From assembly GCF_016907875.1 (NCBI RefSeq), contig NZ_JAFBCU010000001.1, positions 186,001 through 250,000 on the forward strand: 64,000 nucleotides of DNA, in the 5' to 3' direction. Made by a program: the position numbers and the translations under genes. The notes beneath the pieces were generated by a model. The model ran no database searches, was not told the DNA's origin, and saw only the letters and a list, made by a program, of their open reading frames with translations. The stretch's first letter is position 1; each line of letters starts with the position of its first letter. Shown here one piece after another: positions 19,418 to 28,344 of the stretch. The DNA comes from Arthrobacter roseus (GTDB taxonomy: Bacteria > Actinomycetota > Actinomycetes > Actinomycetales > Micrococcaceae).

Positions 19418-19539
19418 GTATCAACCGGCAGTTCAATGTCGCGACAACAGTACGTGTGACAGTCCAGACAAGCAGTGCAACGCTCTCGGCGTTGCAGCCC
19501 GGTGAAGGATCCGCTTGCGGACGGCCTGCACCTTCTTCT

Positions 19540-19667
19540 GATCCCGTCGATCCCTCGCAGCCTAAGTGCCTTGCAACCCATGGTTGGCCTCAAGGGGTCG
19601 TCGTAACACTTACTTGATTGAGGTGTTGTTGTGGGAGGACATCAGGCTGCGAGGGATCGACGGGATC
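19540..19667. repeat. 24-bp perfect inverted repeat across the IS30 left end
   Basis: The 24 bases at 19540-19563, just outside the IS30 end, are the exact reverse complement of 19644-19667 inside the transposase gene. A transcript reading in from the left would fold so that the transposase start at 19631 sits in the loop. Confidence 0.8.
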
Positions 19668-20344
19668 GGTTCTGGGAGCTTCTCCGGCAGGGCTACACGG
19701 CCGGGGCAGCGTGTGAGGCTGTGGGGGTGCATAGGACTCAGGGCTATCGTTGGATCAAAGCAGCTGGAGGCCGGTTCCCTGTCGTGGAGCGGCCTCGCTC
19801 GGGTAGGTATCTCGGCCAAGACGACCGACTGAAGATCGCGGACCTGCGCCTGGCCGGCGCGGGCGTTCGCCACATCGCCAAAGAGCTTGGCCGGGCACCA
19901 TCCACTATTTCCAGAGAACTGCGCCGGAACAGCAGAGAGAACACCGGCGCCTACCGCCCCTACGCGGCGCAGAAGCGGTGCGATCTTCGAGCCTGCAGGC
20001 CTAAAATTGGCAAGCTCGCCGACACCCGGTTGGTTGCCGTGGTCGAGGAACGATTGCGGAAGAACTGGTCGCCGCAACAAGTCAGCGACGATTTGAAACG
20101 GGTGTTTGCGGGGCAGGAGGAGATGCAGGTGTCCCACGAAACGATCTACCAGTCCTTGTTCGTCCAAGGTCGCGGGCACCTCCGTGCTGACCTGCATAAA
20201 CATCTTCGAACCGGCCGAGCCTCCCGCCAGCCCCGCGGCCTGCACTTTACCTCGAAAGGGCGCATCCGGGACAAGATCCTGATCAGCGAACGTCCCGCCG
20301 AAGCCTCCGACAGGGCAGTGCCTGGGCACTGGGAAGGAGACCTC
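19631..20344 (+). pseudogene. IS30 transposase, first segment (to the first catalytic Asp)
   Basis: It starts at a GTG and encodes 238 residues. They comprise an N-terminal helix-turn-helix (GAACEAVGVHRTQGYRWI), a second one (IADLRLAGAGVRHIAKELGRAPSTISREL), the linker HETIYQSLF and finally GHWEGDL, which contains the first Asp of the DDE triad. The frame stops making sense exactly at base 20345, where the intron begins with GTGCG. After intron removal the next codons read VVGSASGSAMMTL, the normal continuation. Confidence 0.9.
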
Positions 20345-20949
20345 GTGCGCCACGAGGCGCTGTTTTACCGGGCGGAGGTGGAAGACCTTCGCCGTTGTGT
20401 TGTCGCAGTAGCATAACGAAGCTGGGGGCAGCCTGAACCGGGAAACGCCGGGGAGGGTGGCAAGCAGCCTGCGACAACGCCGGGACGGGCCAGTACTACC
20501 GGATGGTCCGGGTCCGGCAAGCAAGGCAGGAAGGTGTACGAGAGGAACCAGTGCTAAAAGCTTCTCAAGTCTCCCGCCAGCTCCAATCCGGTGGATATGG
20601 GCTGGTCTGCGATGCGCACCGACACCGTAGGTGTTGGAAACTCGGACGCCGGTTAAGGTCGTTGGCTTCCGAGGCCACGGTGAAGGCCTGCGGCGTAGCC
20701 GTGGCGATATCGCAGGGGCATAGCTGGGCGCCTAACCTGCCGACCGGTTAACAGTGAACGTGGGAACCACCATGGGGCTCCCGGCCTACGCCTCGCCCAG
20801 AGGCGGCAGGTTCCGGGTTGACGCGTTGTCCGTCGATGGCCGCATGGTGGGGCGGAGGGGTCGTAGTAGTCCGAGGCCGGGAAAGCCGGTCACATGGCGA
20901 AGGACCCCAGCGGATAGAAGCAGCAATTACTGCAGGAACGGAGGCGCTG

Positions 20950-22386
20950 GTGAATACCGGTGAACTGATATGGCCGGACCCGGAAGGGGCGGCCGTACGG
21001 GTACGTGCGATGCAGACGAAGCTGCACCACTGGGCGGTCAATGAATCAGAGCGCCTGTTTGATGATGTGTTCAACCTCGTTTATGACCGGGACTTCCTCA
21101 CCGTAGCGTGGGGCCGGGTCAAGGGAAATAAGGGTGCACGCACCGCCGGAGTAGACCGGCGTATCCCGGCCCTGATCGGTGCCGGTGCCGAAGTTGTGGA
21201 GTTTCTGGGGCAGACACGGGAACAGTTGAAAACCCGTACGTTTGTCCCGCTGCCCGTGCGGGAACGGTTGATTCCGAAACCGGGCAGTAGCAAGCTGCGC
21301 AGGCTTGGCATTCCGACCGCGATGGATCGGGTCGTGCAGGCCTCCTTGGCGTTGGTGTTGGAACCGATCTTTGAGGCGGATTTCAAGCCGGTTAGTTACG
21401 GTTTCCGCCCCAAACGTCGGGCGCAGGATGCGATCGCCGAGATACACGCTTTGGGCACCAGCAGCTACCGCTGGGTGTTCGAGGCAGATATTCAGGCGTG
21501 TTTTGACGAGCTGAAGCACTCAGCAGTGCTGGAGCAAGTGCGTCAGCGCGTCACGGACAAACGCGTCCTGTTACTGATCAGCAGATTCCTCAAAGCGGGC
21601 GTGATGTCCGCCGACGGGAAGATCAAGCAATCCGATACCGGCACCCCGCAGGGCGGCATCATTTCGCCACTGCTGGCCAACATCGCGTTGTCGGTGCTGG
21701 ACAGGCATTTCTGCGATAAATGGGATGCCCACCAGACATCACAGCGAAGAGACGCGCACCGCAAACGCGGCGGGGCCACCTACCGGATCATCCGCTATGC
21801 GGATGACTTCGTAATTATGGTGGCAGGAACCAAAGCCCATGCGGACGCGCTCTGGGACGAGGTCGCGGAGGTCATAGCCCCGCTGGGGTTGCAGATCTCC
21901 GTTGATAAGTCCCGTGTTTGCCATCTCGACGAGGGGTTCGACTTCCTGGGTTTCCGCATCCAGCGGCGGCTCAAGAAAGGAACAACTAAGAGTTACGTCT
22001 ACACCTACCCGTCCAAGAAATCGTTGCTGACGATTCTGGGGAAGGTGAGGGCGCTGACACGCAAATCAGAACACCATGGGCTGGCCGACCTGCTGGGCCG
22101 TCTCAATGCGGTCCTGCGGGGATGGTGCAACTATTTCCGCCATGGAGTGTCCAAAGCGACCTTCGGTTACCTCGATGCCTTTACCTGGCACCGGGTTACC
22201 CAATGGATCCGCAAACGACACAAACGTATTACCTGGCGGGAACTCTACCGGCGGTTCCTGACCGGAAGGCCTGGCAACCAGCCGGAAGCCGACGGGATCA
22301 CCATGTTCGATACCGCCACCATACCGGTCACCCGGTATCGATGGCGCGGGCACAAAATCCCGTCACCATGGGCCCATACGGGCTAA
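20950..22386 (+). CDS. Group II intron reverse transcriptase/maturase (LtrA-like)
   Basis: A 478-residue intron-encoded protein. It has the RT fingers and palm with RRLGIPTAMDRVVQ (RT2), VFEADIQACFD (RT3), TPQGGIISPLLANI (RT4) and the catalytic IRYADDFVI near residues 281-289, then FDFLGFRI and a C-terminal maturase X domain (LLGRLNAVLRGWCNYFRHG). No HNH endonuclease domain follows, so target cleavage must rely on other DNA nicks. The GTG at 20950 is chosen because GGAGG lies 5-9 bases before it; the frame is open further upstream without a good start. Confidence 0.93.
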   Translation: MNTGELIWPDPEGAAVRVRAMQTKLHHWAVNESERLFDDVFNLVYDRDFLTVAWGRVKGNKGARTAGVDRRIPALIGAGAEVVEFLGQTREQLKTRTFVPLPVRERLIPKPGSSKLRRLGIPTAMDRVVQASLALVLEPIFEADFKPVSYGFRPKRRAQDAIAEIHALGTSSYRWVFEADIQACFDELKHSAVLEQVRQRVTDKRVLLLISRFLKAGVMSADGKIKQSDTGTPQGGIISPLLANIALSVLDRHFCDKWDAHQTSQRRDAHRKRGGATYRIIRYADDFVIMVAGTKAHADALWDEVAEVIAPLGLQISVDKSRVCHLDEGFDFLGFRIQRRLKKGTTKSYVYTYPSKKSLLTILGKVRALTRKSEHHGLADLLGRLNAVLRGWCNYFRHGVSKATFGYLDAFTWHRVTQWIRKRHKRITWRELYRRFLTGRPGNQPEADGITMFDTATIPVTRYRWRGHKIPSPWAHTG

Positions 22387-22402
22387 GAGTGGCTATCCGT
22401 GG

Positions 22403-22437
22403 AGCGCCGGATGCGATGAGAGTCGCACGTCCGGTGC
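22403..22437 (+). ncRNA. Group II intron domain V
   Basis: GCGCCGG (22404-22410) pairs with CCGGTGC (22431-22437), and TGCGA with TCGCA closes a small GAGAG-type loop, with a two- to three-base bulge on the 3' side. This is the catalytic hairpin layout of group II introns. Domain VI follows before the 3' splice site at 22500. Confidence 0.85.
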
Positions 22438-22500
22438 GGAGGGCGGGTCGGAGAAACGAACCGGGAGCAACCCCGGTAACGCGCTCCGGCCCGACCCTAC

Positions 22501-22787
22501 GTCGTCGGTTCCGCGTCAGGCTCGGCAATGATGACTCTGAGGGAACGGAAAACCCAGTATGGAATCATCGTCAACCTGCCCCAGGACCATACCGCGGCAA
22601 GCGTCAACGCCGCAGCCATCAGCGCGTTCGCCAAGCTGCCGCCATCCCTGAAACGCTCATTGACATGGGACCAAGGAGTGGAAATGGCCAGCCACGAGGA
22701 ACTCACCAAAGCCAGCGGGGTTCCGGTGTATTTTGCCGAACGATCCAGCCCATGGCAACGCGGTGCAAACGAAAACTTCAACGGCCT
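22501..22787 (+). pseudogene. IS30 transposase, second segment (second Asp and Glu)
   Basis: Continues the transposase after the intron: VVGSASGSAMMTLRERKTQY, then LTWDQGVEM with the second catalytic Asp and SSPWQRGANENFNG with the catalytic Glu. The codon for the following Leu is split at 22787 by the IS3 element. Confidence 0.9.
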
Positions 22788-22827
22788 AGTGGAGTGGTCC
22801 CCGAAAGTTGGACTCTGTAATTGAACC

Positions 22828-23646
22828 CTAGGCGATGGCGGTTGTTTGGGCGCGGTACTCGTCCGGGCTGAGGTAGCCAAGTCGTCCTTGAATTCGGGTG
22901 GTGTTCCACCATCCGAGGTAGTCAGTGAGCCCCGCGTGGAACTCGGCGAGAGTTTCGGGTTTCTGGATGCGGAACCATTCCTCCTTGAGGTGGCTGAAGA
23001 ACCCTTCCATGACGGCGTTGTCAAGACACGTGCCCTTGCGAGACATCGACTGAGTGAGCCCCGCGTCGCGCAACGTATCCCGCCAGAGGGTGTGGCGGTA
23101 CTGAAATCCCTGGTCGGAGTGGACGAGAGGTTTCTCGTCAGGGTGGAGAGTGTCGATTGCCATGCGGAGGCCGTCGGTGACCATTTTGACGCTCGGAGAA
23201 GGCCCGGCCGTGGCAGAGATGACCCGGTTGTCGTGGAGATCGAGAACAGGCGACAGGTAGACCTTGGAGGCACCGATGTTGAACTCGGTCACGTCCGTGA
23301 CCCACTTCGTGTGCCGAGACTCCGTCGCGAACTGGCGGTTCAACACGTTCTCGGCCGCCTCCCCGACCTCACCACGGAAGGAGTTGTACCGTTTGCGGCG
23401 CCGCACCGGGCACTGCAGGCCGAGCTCGCGCATCAGTTTGAGCACAGTCTTCTTCGACACCTGCCATCCCTGTCGGAGCAGGACGGCGAGGATGCGCCGG
23501 TGCCCGTATGCGCTGTTCGCCGCCGTTCGGGTGTCCCCACGACTGAGCCGGCGCCGGTGGTCGTAGAACGTGGACCGTGGAAGATCCGCGAGTTGCAGCA
23601 ACAGGGGAAGCGGGTAGTGCGCCTTGAGGTCGTCGACAGCTCGCAC
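22828..23646 (-). CDS. IS3 transposase OrfB (integrase catalytic domain)
   Basis: A 272-residue rve-type transposase. It has an HTH_21 region (YGHRRILAVLLRQGWQVSKKTVLKLMRELGL) and the DDE residues in WVTDVTEF, VHSDQGFQY and EGFFSHLKEEWF. All key residues are present, so the element may be active. The GTG start lies two bases after the orfA stop. In IS3 elements an OrfAB fusion is usually made by -1 frameshifting near such a junction (an A run is present at CTGAAAG). Confidence 0.93.
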   Translation of the reverse strand: MRAVDDLKAHYPLPLLLQLADLPRSTFYDHRRRLSRGDTRTAANSAYGHRRILAVLLRQGWQVSKKTVLKLMRELGLQCPVRRRKRYNSFRGEVGEAAENVLNRQFATESRHTKWVTDVTEFNIGASKVYLSPVLDLHDNRVISATAGPSPSVKMVTDGLRMAIDTLHPDEKPLVHSDQGFQYRHTLWRDTLRDAGLTQSMSRKGTCLDNAVMEGFFSHLKEEWFRIQKPETLAEFHAGLTDYLGWWNTTRIQGRLGYLSPDEYRAQTTAIA

Positions 23647-23648
23647 TT

Positions 23649-24131
23649 TCAGCGTCGTTCCGGTGACCTCAAGGCCCGCAATTTTCCCAAGTACGCGACC
23701 TCAGCGCGAAGCCGCTCGTTCTCCGTGCGCAGCGTCTCGGTCTCGCTTTCCGGAGGGGAATCCCCGCGAATGGTTGGCGGTTTGCCACGCCGCTTCGGGC
23801 GCAGCCCGTCTTCCCCGTCGCGGCGGAAGATGCTCGTCCAATTGGCGACGGTGCTCGGCGAGGGAAGACCAAACTCCTCGGAAAGAGCCCTTCCAGACTC
23901 ACCCCGGGTATGGCGAAGCACGATCTCGAGCTTGATCTCGAAGTCGTACTGCTTACGGTCTCTCGTCACCAGAGCCCCCGATCCTCGTAGTTGCCACCGC
24001 TGATACAACATTTGGACCGGAGCCCCGGCAAGGTCAAGAGAGAGGGCCACCGACCTGGCGGTGAAGCCCTGCTCGAACAATTCGACAGCAGACACGGCGT
24101 CGGGGTGACTCAACGTGCTTTTCGAGTACAT
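23649..24131 (-). CDS. IS3 transposase OrfA (helix-turn-helix subunit)
   Basis: A 160-residue DNA-binding subunit. Two helix-turn-helix modules (AVELFEQGFTARSVALSL and LRHTRGESGRALSEEFGLP with STVANWTSIF) are followed by a leucine-zipper-like coiled coil (ETETLRTENERLRAEVAYLGKLRAL). It recognises the terminal repeats and pairs with OrfB. It starts 37 bases inside the right inverted repeat. Confidence 0.92.
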   Translation of the reverse strand: MYSKSTLSHPDAVSAVELFEQGFTARSVALSLDLAGAPVQMLYQRWQLRGSGALVTRDRKQYDFEIKLEIVLRHTRGESGRALSEEFGLPSPSTVANWTSIFRRDGEDGLRPKRRGKPPTIRGDSPPESETETLRTENERLRAEVAYLGKLRALRSPERR

Positions 24132-24193
24132 CTGACTACTCCCTTAAGAAGGATCCCTAATTTCGGTGTCCAACTTTCGGGGACCACTCCACT

Positions 24194-24374
24194 GCTGCGC
24201 CAGTACTTCCCGAAGGGCACGAACCTCAACCTTCATAGCCCGGAACGCCTCCTCGAGGCCGCCACTGAACTCAACCAGCGACCCCGAAAAACCCTCGACG
24301 GCATCACGCCCGCCGCAGCACTCGAGAAGCTACTCTTGAACCCACCAAAACCGTCTGTTGCGACGACCGTCTGA
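24194..24374 (+). pseudogene. IS30 transposase, third segment (C-terminus)
   Basis: Encodes LLRQYFPKGTNLNLHSPERL, then RPRKTLDGITPAAALEKLL and the stop at 24372-24374. This is the normal C-terminal end of IS30 transposases. It joins in frame to 22787 once the IS3 element is removed. Confidence 0.9.
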
Positions 24375-24538
24375 AACCGCCCTAGGGTTGCAACACACTA
24401 CGACAAGACACACCTAGTCTCCCGTCGCTGCGGCTCCTTCCATGTCTTGCTACCCTGTCTCCTAAGCAGGAGCACTAATTCGTGATGGCAACATTGGTTG
24501 CGAGACACTCTTGAGTGGAATCGACGCAGAGGAGTGGC

Positions 24539-25159
24539 ATGGGCAAGCTAATGGGGTACGCGAGGGTGTCGACCCGCGCACAGGACACGGATCGGCAGGT
24601 CGCGGATCTACTCGCCGCCGGTGTGCGTCGCGATGACCTCTACGTCGACCACGGTGTCAGCGGCGCTCACGCGCAGAGGCCTCAGTTCGATAAGGCACTA
24701 GACGCATTGCACGAAGGTGACACTCTGGTTGTCACGACGCTGGATCGTCTTGGGCGCTCTACCTCGAACATGCTCTCCCTGGCCGACGAGCTCCGGACAG
24801 AGCAGGTGAACCTCAGGGTGCTGAACCTTGGTGGTGGGAACGTCGACACTGGTACCCCGATGGGATCCATGGTCTTCACTGTCATGGCCGCCTTGGCGCA
24901 GATGGAACTCGAGATCAAACGCGAACGCGTCAACGACTCCAACACCAAACGCCGAGACGCCGGCATGGACCTCGGGGGCCGGCGTCCGATCTTCAGCGAC
25001 AGCCAGATCGCCAACGCCCGCCGGCTCATCGAACAGGGCCAACCCGCCTCCCATGTCGCCCGCGACCTGCGCATGTCCCGCGCCACCCTGTACCGGCGGA
25101 TCGCCAACCTCGATGCGCAGCAATGGATCGCCATGCATCCCGGACGCACTGATGATTGA
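24539..25159 (+). CDS. Serine recombinase (resolvase/invertase family)
   Basis: A 206-residue small serine recombinase. The N-terminal catalytic domain has GYARVSTRAQDTDRQ with the nucleophilic Ser, then VVTTLDRLGRS and the long helix MVFTVMAALAQMELEIKRERV. A C-terminal Hin-like helix-turn-helix follows (ARRLIEQGQPASHVARDLRMSRATLYRRI). The start at 24539 has GAGGAG upstream. It is intact and probably a transposon resolvase; a second, decayed copy of the family lies at 28000-28344. GGTTGCGAGACACTC 29 bases upstream of the start could be part of its recombination site. Confidence 0.9.
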   Translation: MGKLMGYARVSTRAQDTDRQVADLLAAGVRRDDLYVDHGVSGAHAQRPQFDKALDALHEGDTLVVTTLDRLGRSTSNMLSLADELRTEQVNLRVLNLGGGNVDTGTPMGSMVFTVMAALAQMELEIKRERVNDSNTKRRDAGMDLGGRRPIFSDSQIANARRLIEQGQPASHVARDLRMSRATLYRRIANLDAQQWIAMHPGRTDD

Positions 25160-25294
25160 TCGTGAGGGTTTCACCCCATCCGGCGATGAAAGTATCCAGG
25201 CTGACGAACCGACAGACAGTACGAGTACACCACCACCAAAGTTTGCATTGCTACCTGACACACCCGACAGCCGACACCCGGCTCTTGGTGGACC

Positions 25295-26377
25295 TCACCA
25301 TTTACGCCAATGATCTGTCCGAGGCGACGCATTCTCTTGGAAGTGCCCCAGGGCTCCTGACATGGCCGGGAGGCCGTGCGGGTTTGTCGCCCGTGCTGCC
25401 AGCCACGTTGAAAGCCCGCCGACGGCGAGGCCGCCGGGAATGTCGAGGAGATAGTGCCAGCCGAAGTACACGGTCGCCAGGGTAGTGAGCGCCAGATATG
25501 ACCACAGGATCCACCGTACGGGCTTCGGGAGACGGATCAGGTGGGCGATCAATGCGGCGGTGAACACCACGGATACATGCAATGACGCGAAGGCAGCAAT
25601 GCCGTGCACGCTCTGGGTTGCATGCGGATCCGCTAGGACGGTTAACCGGTTCTGGTACAGCGAATCTTGCAGATGCGCCACTGAGGTGTCAGGCAAGTCG
25701 GCGAAGTGCGACGGTTGACTGTAGATCGGCCCCAGGGAGGGCAGGGCGTAGTAAGTCAGGACACCAAGTATCCAATTAAAGGACAGAGCGCTGACGTACC
25801 AGGCTCCGCGTGAAAGGTGGCGGGTCCAGACCAGCGCAGCGACTACTGACAGTGGCACGAAAACCAAATAGGACATGTAGGTCGTGGAAAGGACATCGGC
25901 ACTGATGCCCGTTCCCAGGAGTTCCTGGAGGACGTCTCCCGGCTGGTGGCTCCCAGCCACCCATAGATCCACGGACATCAGTGCCGGGTCCACCAGGCTT
26001 TCGCGCAGGAACGGCAAGAAACTCTTCAGGTTCCGGTACGCCACATACGCAAGATAGAAACACGCCAGCCCCGCCGCGGCGAACGCCAACCGCGGTCCCA
26101 ACCATCGCTGGCAAAACACCGTCATGGTCATTTCCAACAGGTTTTGGCGCGCGAGTCGGAGCAGGACCACCCGCGGTACCACGTCCAGCACCATCATAAC
26201 GATCAGGATCAGGCTCACATAGTTCGGTCCCAAAAAGCCATCAGGGTCCCGCACGGGTAACCCAGCTGCAAGCGCCGTCAACACCATCAGCAGCGCAACG
26301 GAAACACTCACGATGAGCGGAATGCCAAACAGGCGGTACCAGGGCTGGCGCTGATAATCGGATCTAATAGTCACCAT
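25295..26377 (-). CDS. PAP2-superfamily membrane protein
   Basis: A 360-residue polytopic protein with about seven hydrophobic helices. The C-terminal part carries phosphatase-motif parts: AFASLHVSVVF (C2, SxHxS) and YFGWHYLLDIPGG (C3, catalytic His with Asp). An arginine-rich C1 motif is not obvious. Related actinobacterial proteins are annotated as phosphatase PAP2 family or inositolphosphotransferase (AUR1-like). It probably acts on lipid phosphates or lipid head groups. The reading frame is complete, unlike most of its neighbours. Confidence 0.78.
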   Translation of the reverse strand: MVTIRSDYQRQPWYRLFGIPLIVSVSVALLMVLTALAAGLPVRDPDGFLGPNYVSLILIVMMVLDVVPRVVLLRLARQNLLEMTMTVFCQRWLGPRLAFAAAGLACFYLAYVAYRNLKSFLPFLRESLVDPALMSVDLWVAGSHQPGDVLQELLGTGISADVLSTTYMSYLVFVPLSVVAALVWTRHLSRGAWYVSALSFNWILGVLTYYALPSLGPIYSQPSHFADLPDTSVAHLQDSLYQNRLTVLADPHATQSVHGIAAFASLHVSVVFTAALIAHLIRLPKPVRWILWSYLALTTLATVYFGWHYLLDIPGGLAVGGLSTWLAARATNPHGLPAMSGALGHFQENASPRTDHWRKW

Positions 26378-26509
26378 GTATTTTTAGCGTATCGGCCCGC
26401 TCTCCGCCAGCAAGAAAGTGCGGCCGAGCTTCCGCAGGGGCAGCGGAAAGTAAAGTACGTTCTCACGGCGACCTCCTTGGGCAATACGTTTGGCTCATCG
26501 AGCCGCCTG

Positions 26510-27664
26510 TCACTGGTAGGAGACGAACCAGGGTTTCGGATCAACTTCCGTGTACGTTTGCTCCGGCGTGAACATGGCCGAATCCTCATCATAGAAGTTC
26601 TTCCATGCCATCCAGATGTTGTCAGGCAAGCCCATTTGCAGGGCGTTATACGTCTCCAGCTTGGCTTCCGGTGTTCCATGGCCGTCCGCGTGCAGCACCA
26701 GGGCCAGTTCACCGTGGCTGGTGTCCACCTGGTCCCGGTTGGTGATCATGCTCAGGTTGAACTCGTGCAGGATCACCACCTTCTGCGGCAGGTTGTTGGT
26801 CCGGGTCAACTCTGCCAGCCAATCGGTGACCTGGTTGATCTCGGCGGCGTCCACCGAACCGATCTGGACCATGTGCCGCTGATCCGGCCGCAACCGCCAC
26901 TCCGGATCCAGCGCCAGCCCTACGTTGGGTCGCTTGAGCAGTTCCTCATAGAGTTTGACCTGAGTCAGGAAATCGGTCCGTCCTGGCTGCAAATCCAGCA
27001 CAGTGCAGACACCAGACTGCTCCGCTGCGTCGATCCAGGGCTTGAGCTGCTCGATGGTGGATTCAGTGGAGTAGTCTTCGTCCGCCCCGGGCTCTGAGGA
27101 AGCAACAGTGGCAATGATTTCAAAGGCTGGAACCACCGGTACGTCGCTGTACGGCTGGTACTCAGCAGCGATCGTTTTGGCGCGCTGGATGGAGGCATCA
27201 ACACCCTGTTCACCCAACACCCCCAGCGAACCGCCGCCGGGATGACCATACAGCGCCACCATGCGCCGCCCCGGGAAAACTATCTGTCCACCGCCGGGTA
27301 ACTGCGCAGCAGTTTGTGCCGTTTTGACATGTGCAGCGAAGTCCTCCGTGGCACCGAAAGCCTCGCCCATCGCAATCACCGTCTGGTCAGCGTGACTGCG
27401 CAACATCTCGACGGACTTTCCGCTAGCCCGGGGATCAGGGTTCTGCACTGCCTCAACCGTTGCACCCGCTGCCCGTGCCGTTGCCAATGCTGCAGCGCTT
27501 CCCTTGTCCTCCCCCGTGGTCAGGACCACCGCCGGCGCAGACTTCTCAGCTGGGGTGAACTCGAGAACCTCATCCATCTTCTCGGACCCTGCGGTGACCT
27601 TCCGGCCACTCACCGCAGCATCCCAACCGTCGTCGGGCTCCCCGAACGTCACGACGTCGGTGGT
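26510..27664 (-). pseudogene. N-terminally truncated hypothetical (probably secreted) protein
   Basis: From TTDVVTFGEPDDGWD (about 27664) to the stop at 26510 the frame encodes a coherent protein of about 380 residues: VVLTTGEDKGSAAALATARAAGA, GGGQIVFPGRRMVALYGHPGG, TIEQLKPWIDAAEQSG and KPWFVSY at the end. Upstream, the same frame runs into remnants of other genes, so the original N-terminus and signal peptide are lost. An internal ATG at 27577 could still start translation. I do not recognise the function. Acidic and aromatic residues in the second half suggest a glycosidase-like TIM barrel, without proof. Confidence 0.6.
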
Positions 27665-28000
27665 CCCCAACCGATCCACAGGAAGGAAATGACGGCGGCA
27701 GCAATAAAGGGACCCATGAAGTTGCCAATGCGCGTGACACCACCGAGCGTGGAGAGCGCACGTGCCCGGAAGTACAACGGCACCGCCTCCGTGAGATAGC
27801 TCTGCCGCGCCAGCCCGAACACAGATCCCGCCATCCCCACCATGAAAATAGCCAACGCAAACACCCACAGGCTGGTCGCGTAGACGGCTACCACCATCGC
27901 CGTCGAACACCATAGTGCGGTACCCACCAGTGCCCAGCGTTCGCCGTAACGGGACGTGATGATGAGGGCCGCCATGGCAACGGACGCACCGCCAGGCCTT
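27665..28000 (-). pseudogene. MFS transporter fragment
   Basis: About 110 residues in a frame different from both neighbours: AALIITSRYGERWALVGTALW, three hydrophobic helices, and SYLTEAVPLYFRARALSTLGG, the loop seen in major facilitator drug-efflux proteins. It lacks both the first half and the last helices. It is sandwiched between a recombinase remnant and a truncated hypothetical protein, all on the same strand. Confidence 0.7.
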
Positions 28001-28344
28001 ACGACCGTGTTCGGCGGCAACGGCCATGCCGGCTCTGGTCCGCTCTACCAGCTGGTCGCGCTCGAGCTGGGCGAACGCGGACATGACGGTGAGCATGGCG
28101 CTGCCCATCGGCCCCGTGGTGCTGATGCCTTCCGGGACGCTGCGGAAGTGCACACCCCAGTGTTCCAGGTCATCGATGAGAGCCAGAAGCTTGCGGGCGT
28201 TGCGCCCCAACCTGTCCAACTTCCAGACGACGATCTCATCGCCGTCGCGCAGATGGTCGAGCATGTTGTCCAGTTCAGGCCGACTGGCCCTCGTTCCGCG
28301 TTCTGATCCAACGTGCTGACCCTGGCATATCCGATACTCCCCAC
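28000..28344 (-). pseudogene. Serine recombinase remnant with internal deletion and frameshift
   Basis: It starts as GSIGYARVSTLDQN and then jumps frame to GTRASRPELDNMLDHLRDGDEIVVWKLDRLGR and AFAQLERDQLVERTRAGM. About 25 residues between the two pieces are missing, and everything after AEHGRK (including the DNA-binding domain) is replaced by the MFS fragment. It is a non-functional resolvase. Confidence 0.8.

Larger units (their letters stand above)
20345..22500 (+). mobile_element. Group II intron (2156 bp) inside the IS30 transposase gene
   Basis: It begins GTGCG (the GUGYG consensus) and ends CCTAC. It encodes a reverse transcriptase/maturase and carries a domain V hairpin near its 3' end. 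Joining 20344 to 22501 restores the IS30 reading frame without any added or lost base, which fixes both boundaries. It stands in the sense orientation, so splicing could in principle restore the transposase mRNA if the IS3 insertion were absent. Confidence 0.93.
22788..24193 (-). mobile_element. IS3-family element (IS150 type), 1406 bp
   Basis: Perfect 26-bp terminal inverted repeats at 22788-22813 and 24168-24193 (outer AGTGGAGTGG, inner GTTGGAC) enclose orfA and orfB on the minus strand. Excising exactly this interval rejoins the IS30 frame as NGLLRQYFPKG. No 3-4 bp target duplication is visible, which is unusual for this family. Confidence 0.92.
19565..24399 (+). mobile_element. IS30-family element interrupted by a group II intron and an IS3 element
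   Basis: The ends are related inverted sequences. The left, AGTGCCTTGCAACCCATGG at 19565-19583, matches the complement of 24381-24399 at 16 of 19 positions. Removing the intron (20345-22500) and the IS3 element (22788-24193) leaves a single open frame of 393 codons for a DDE transposase, so the IS30 was intact when each insertion happened. No clear 2-3 bp target duplication is visible at the outer ends. Confidence 0.85.
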
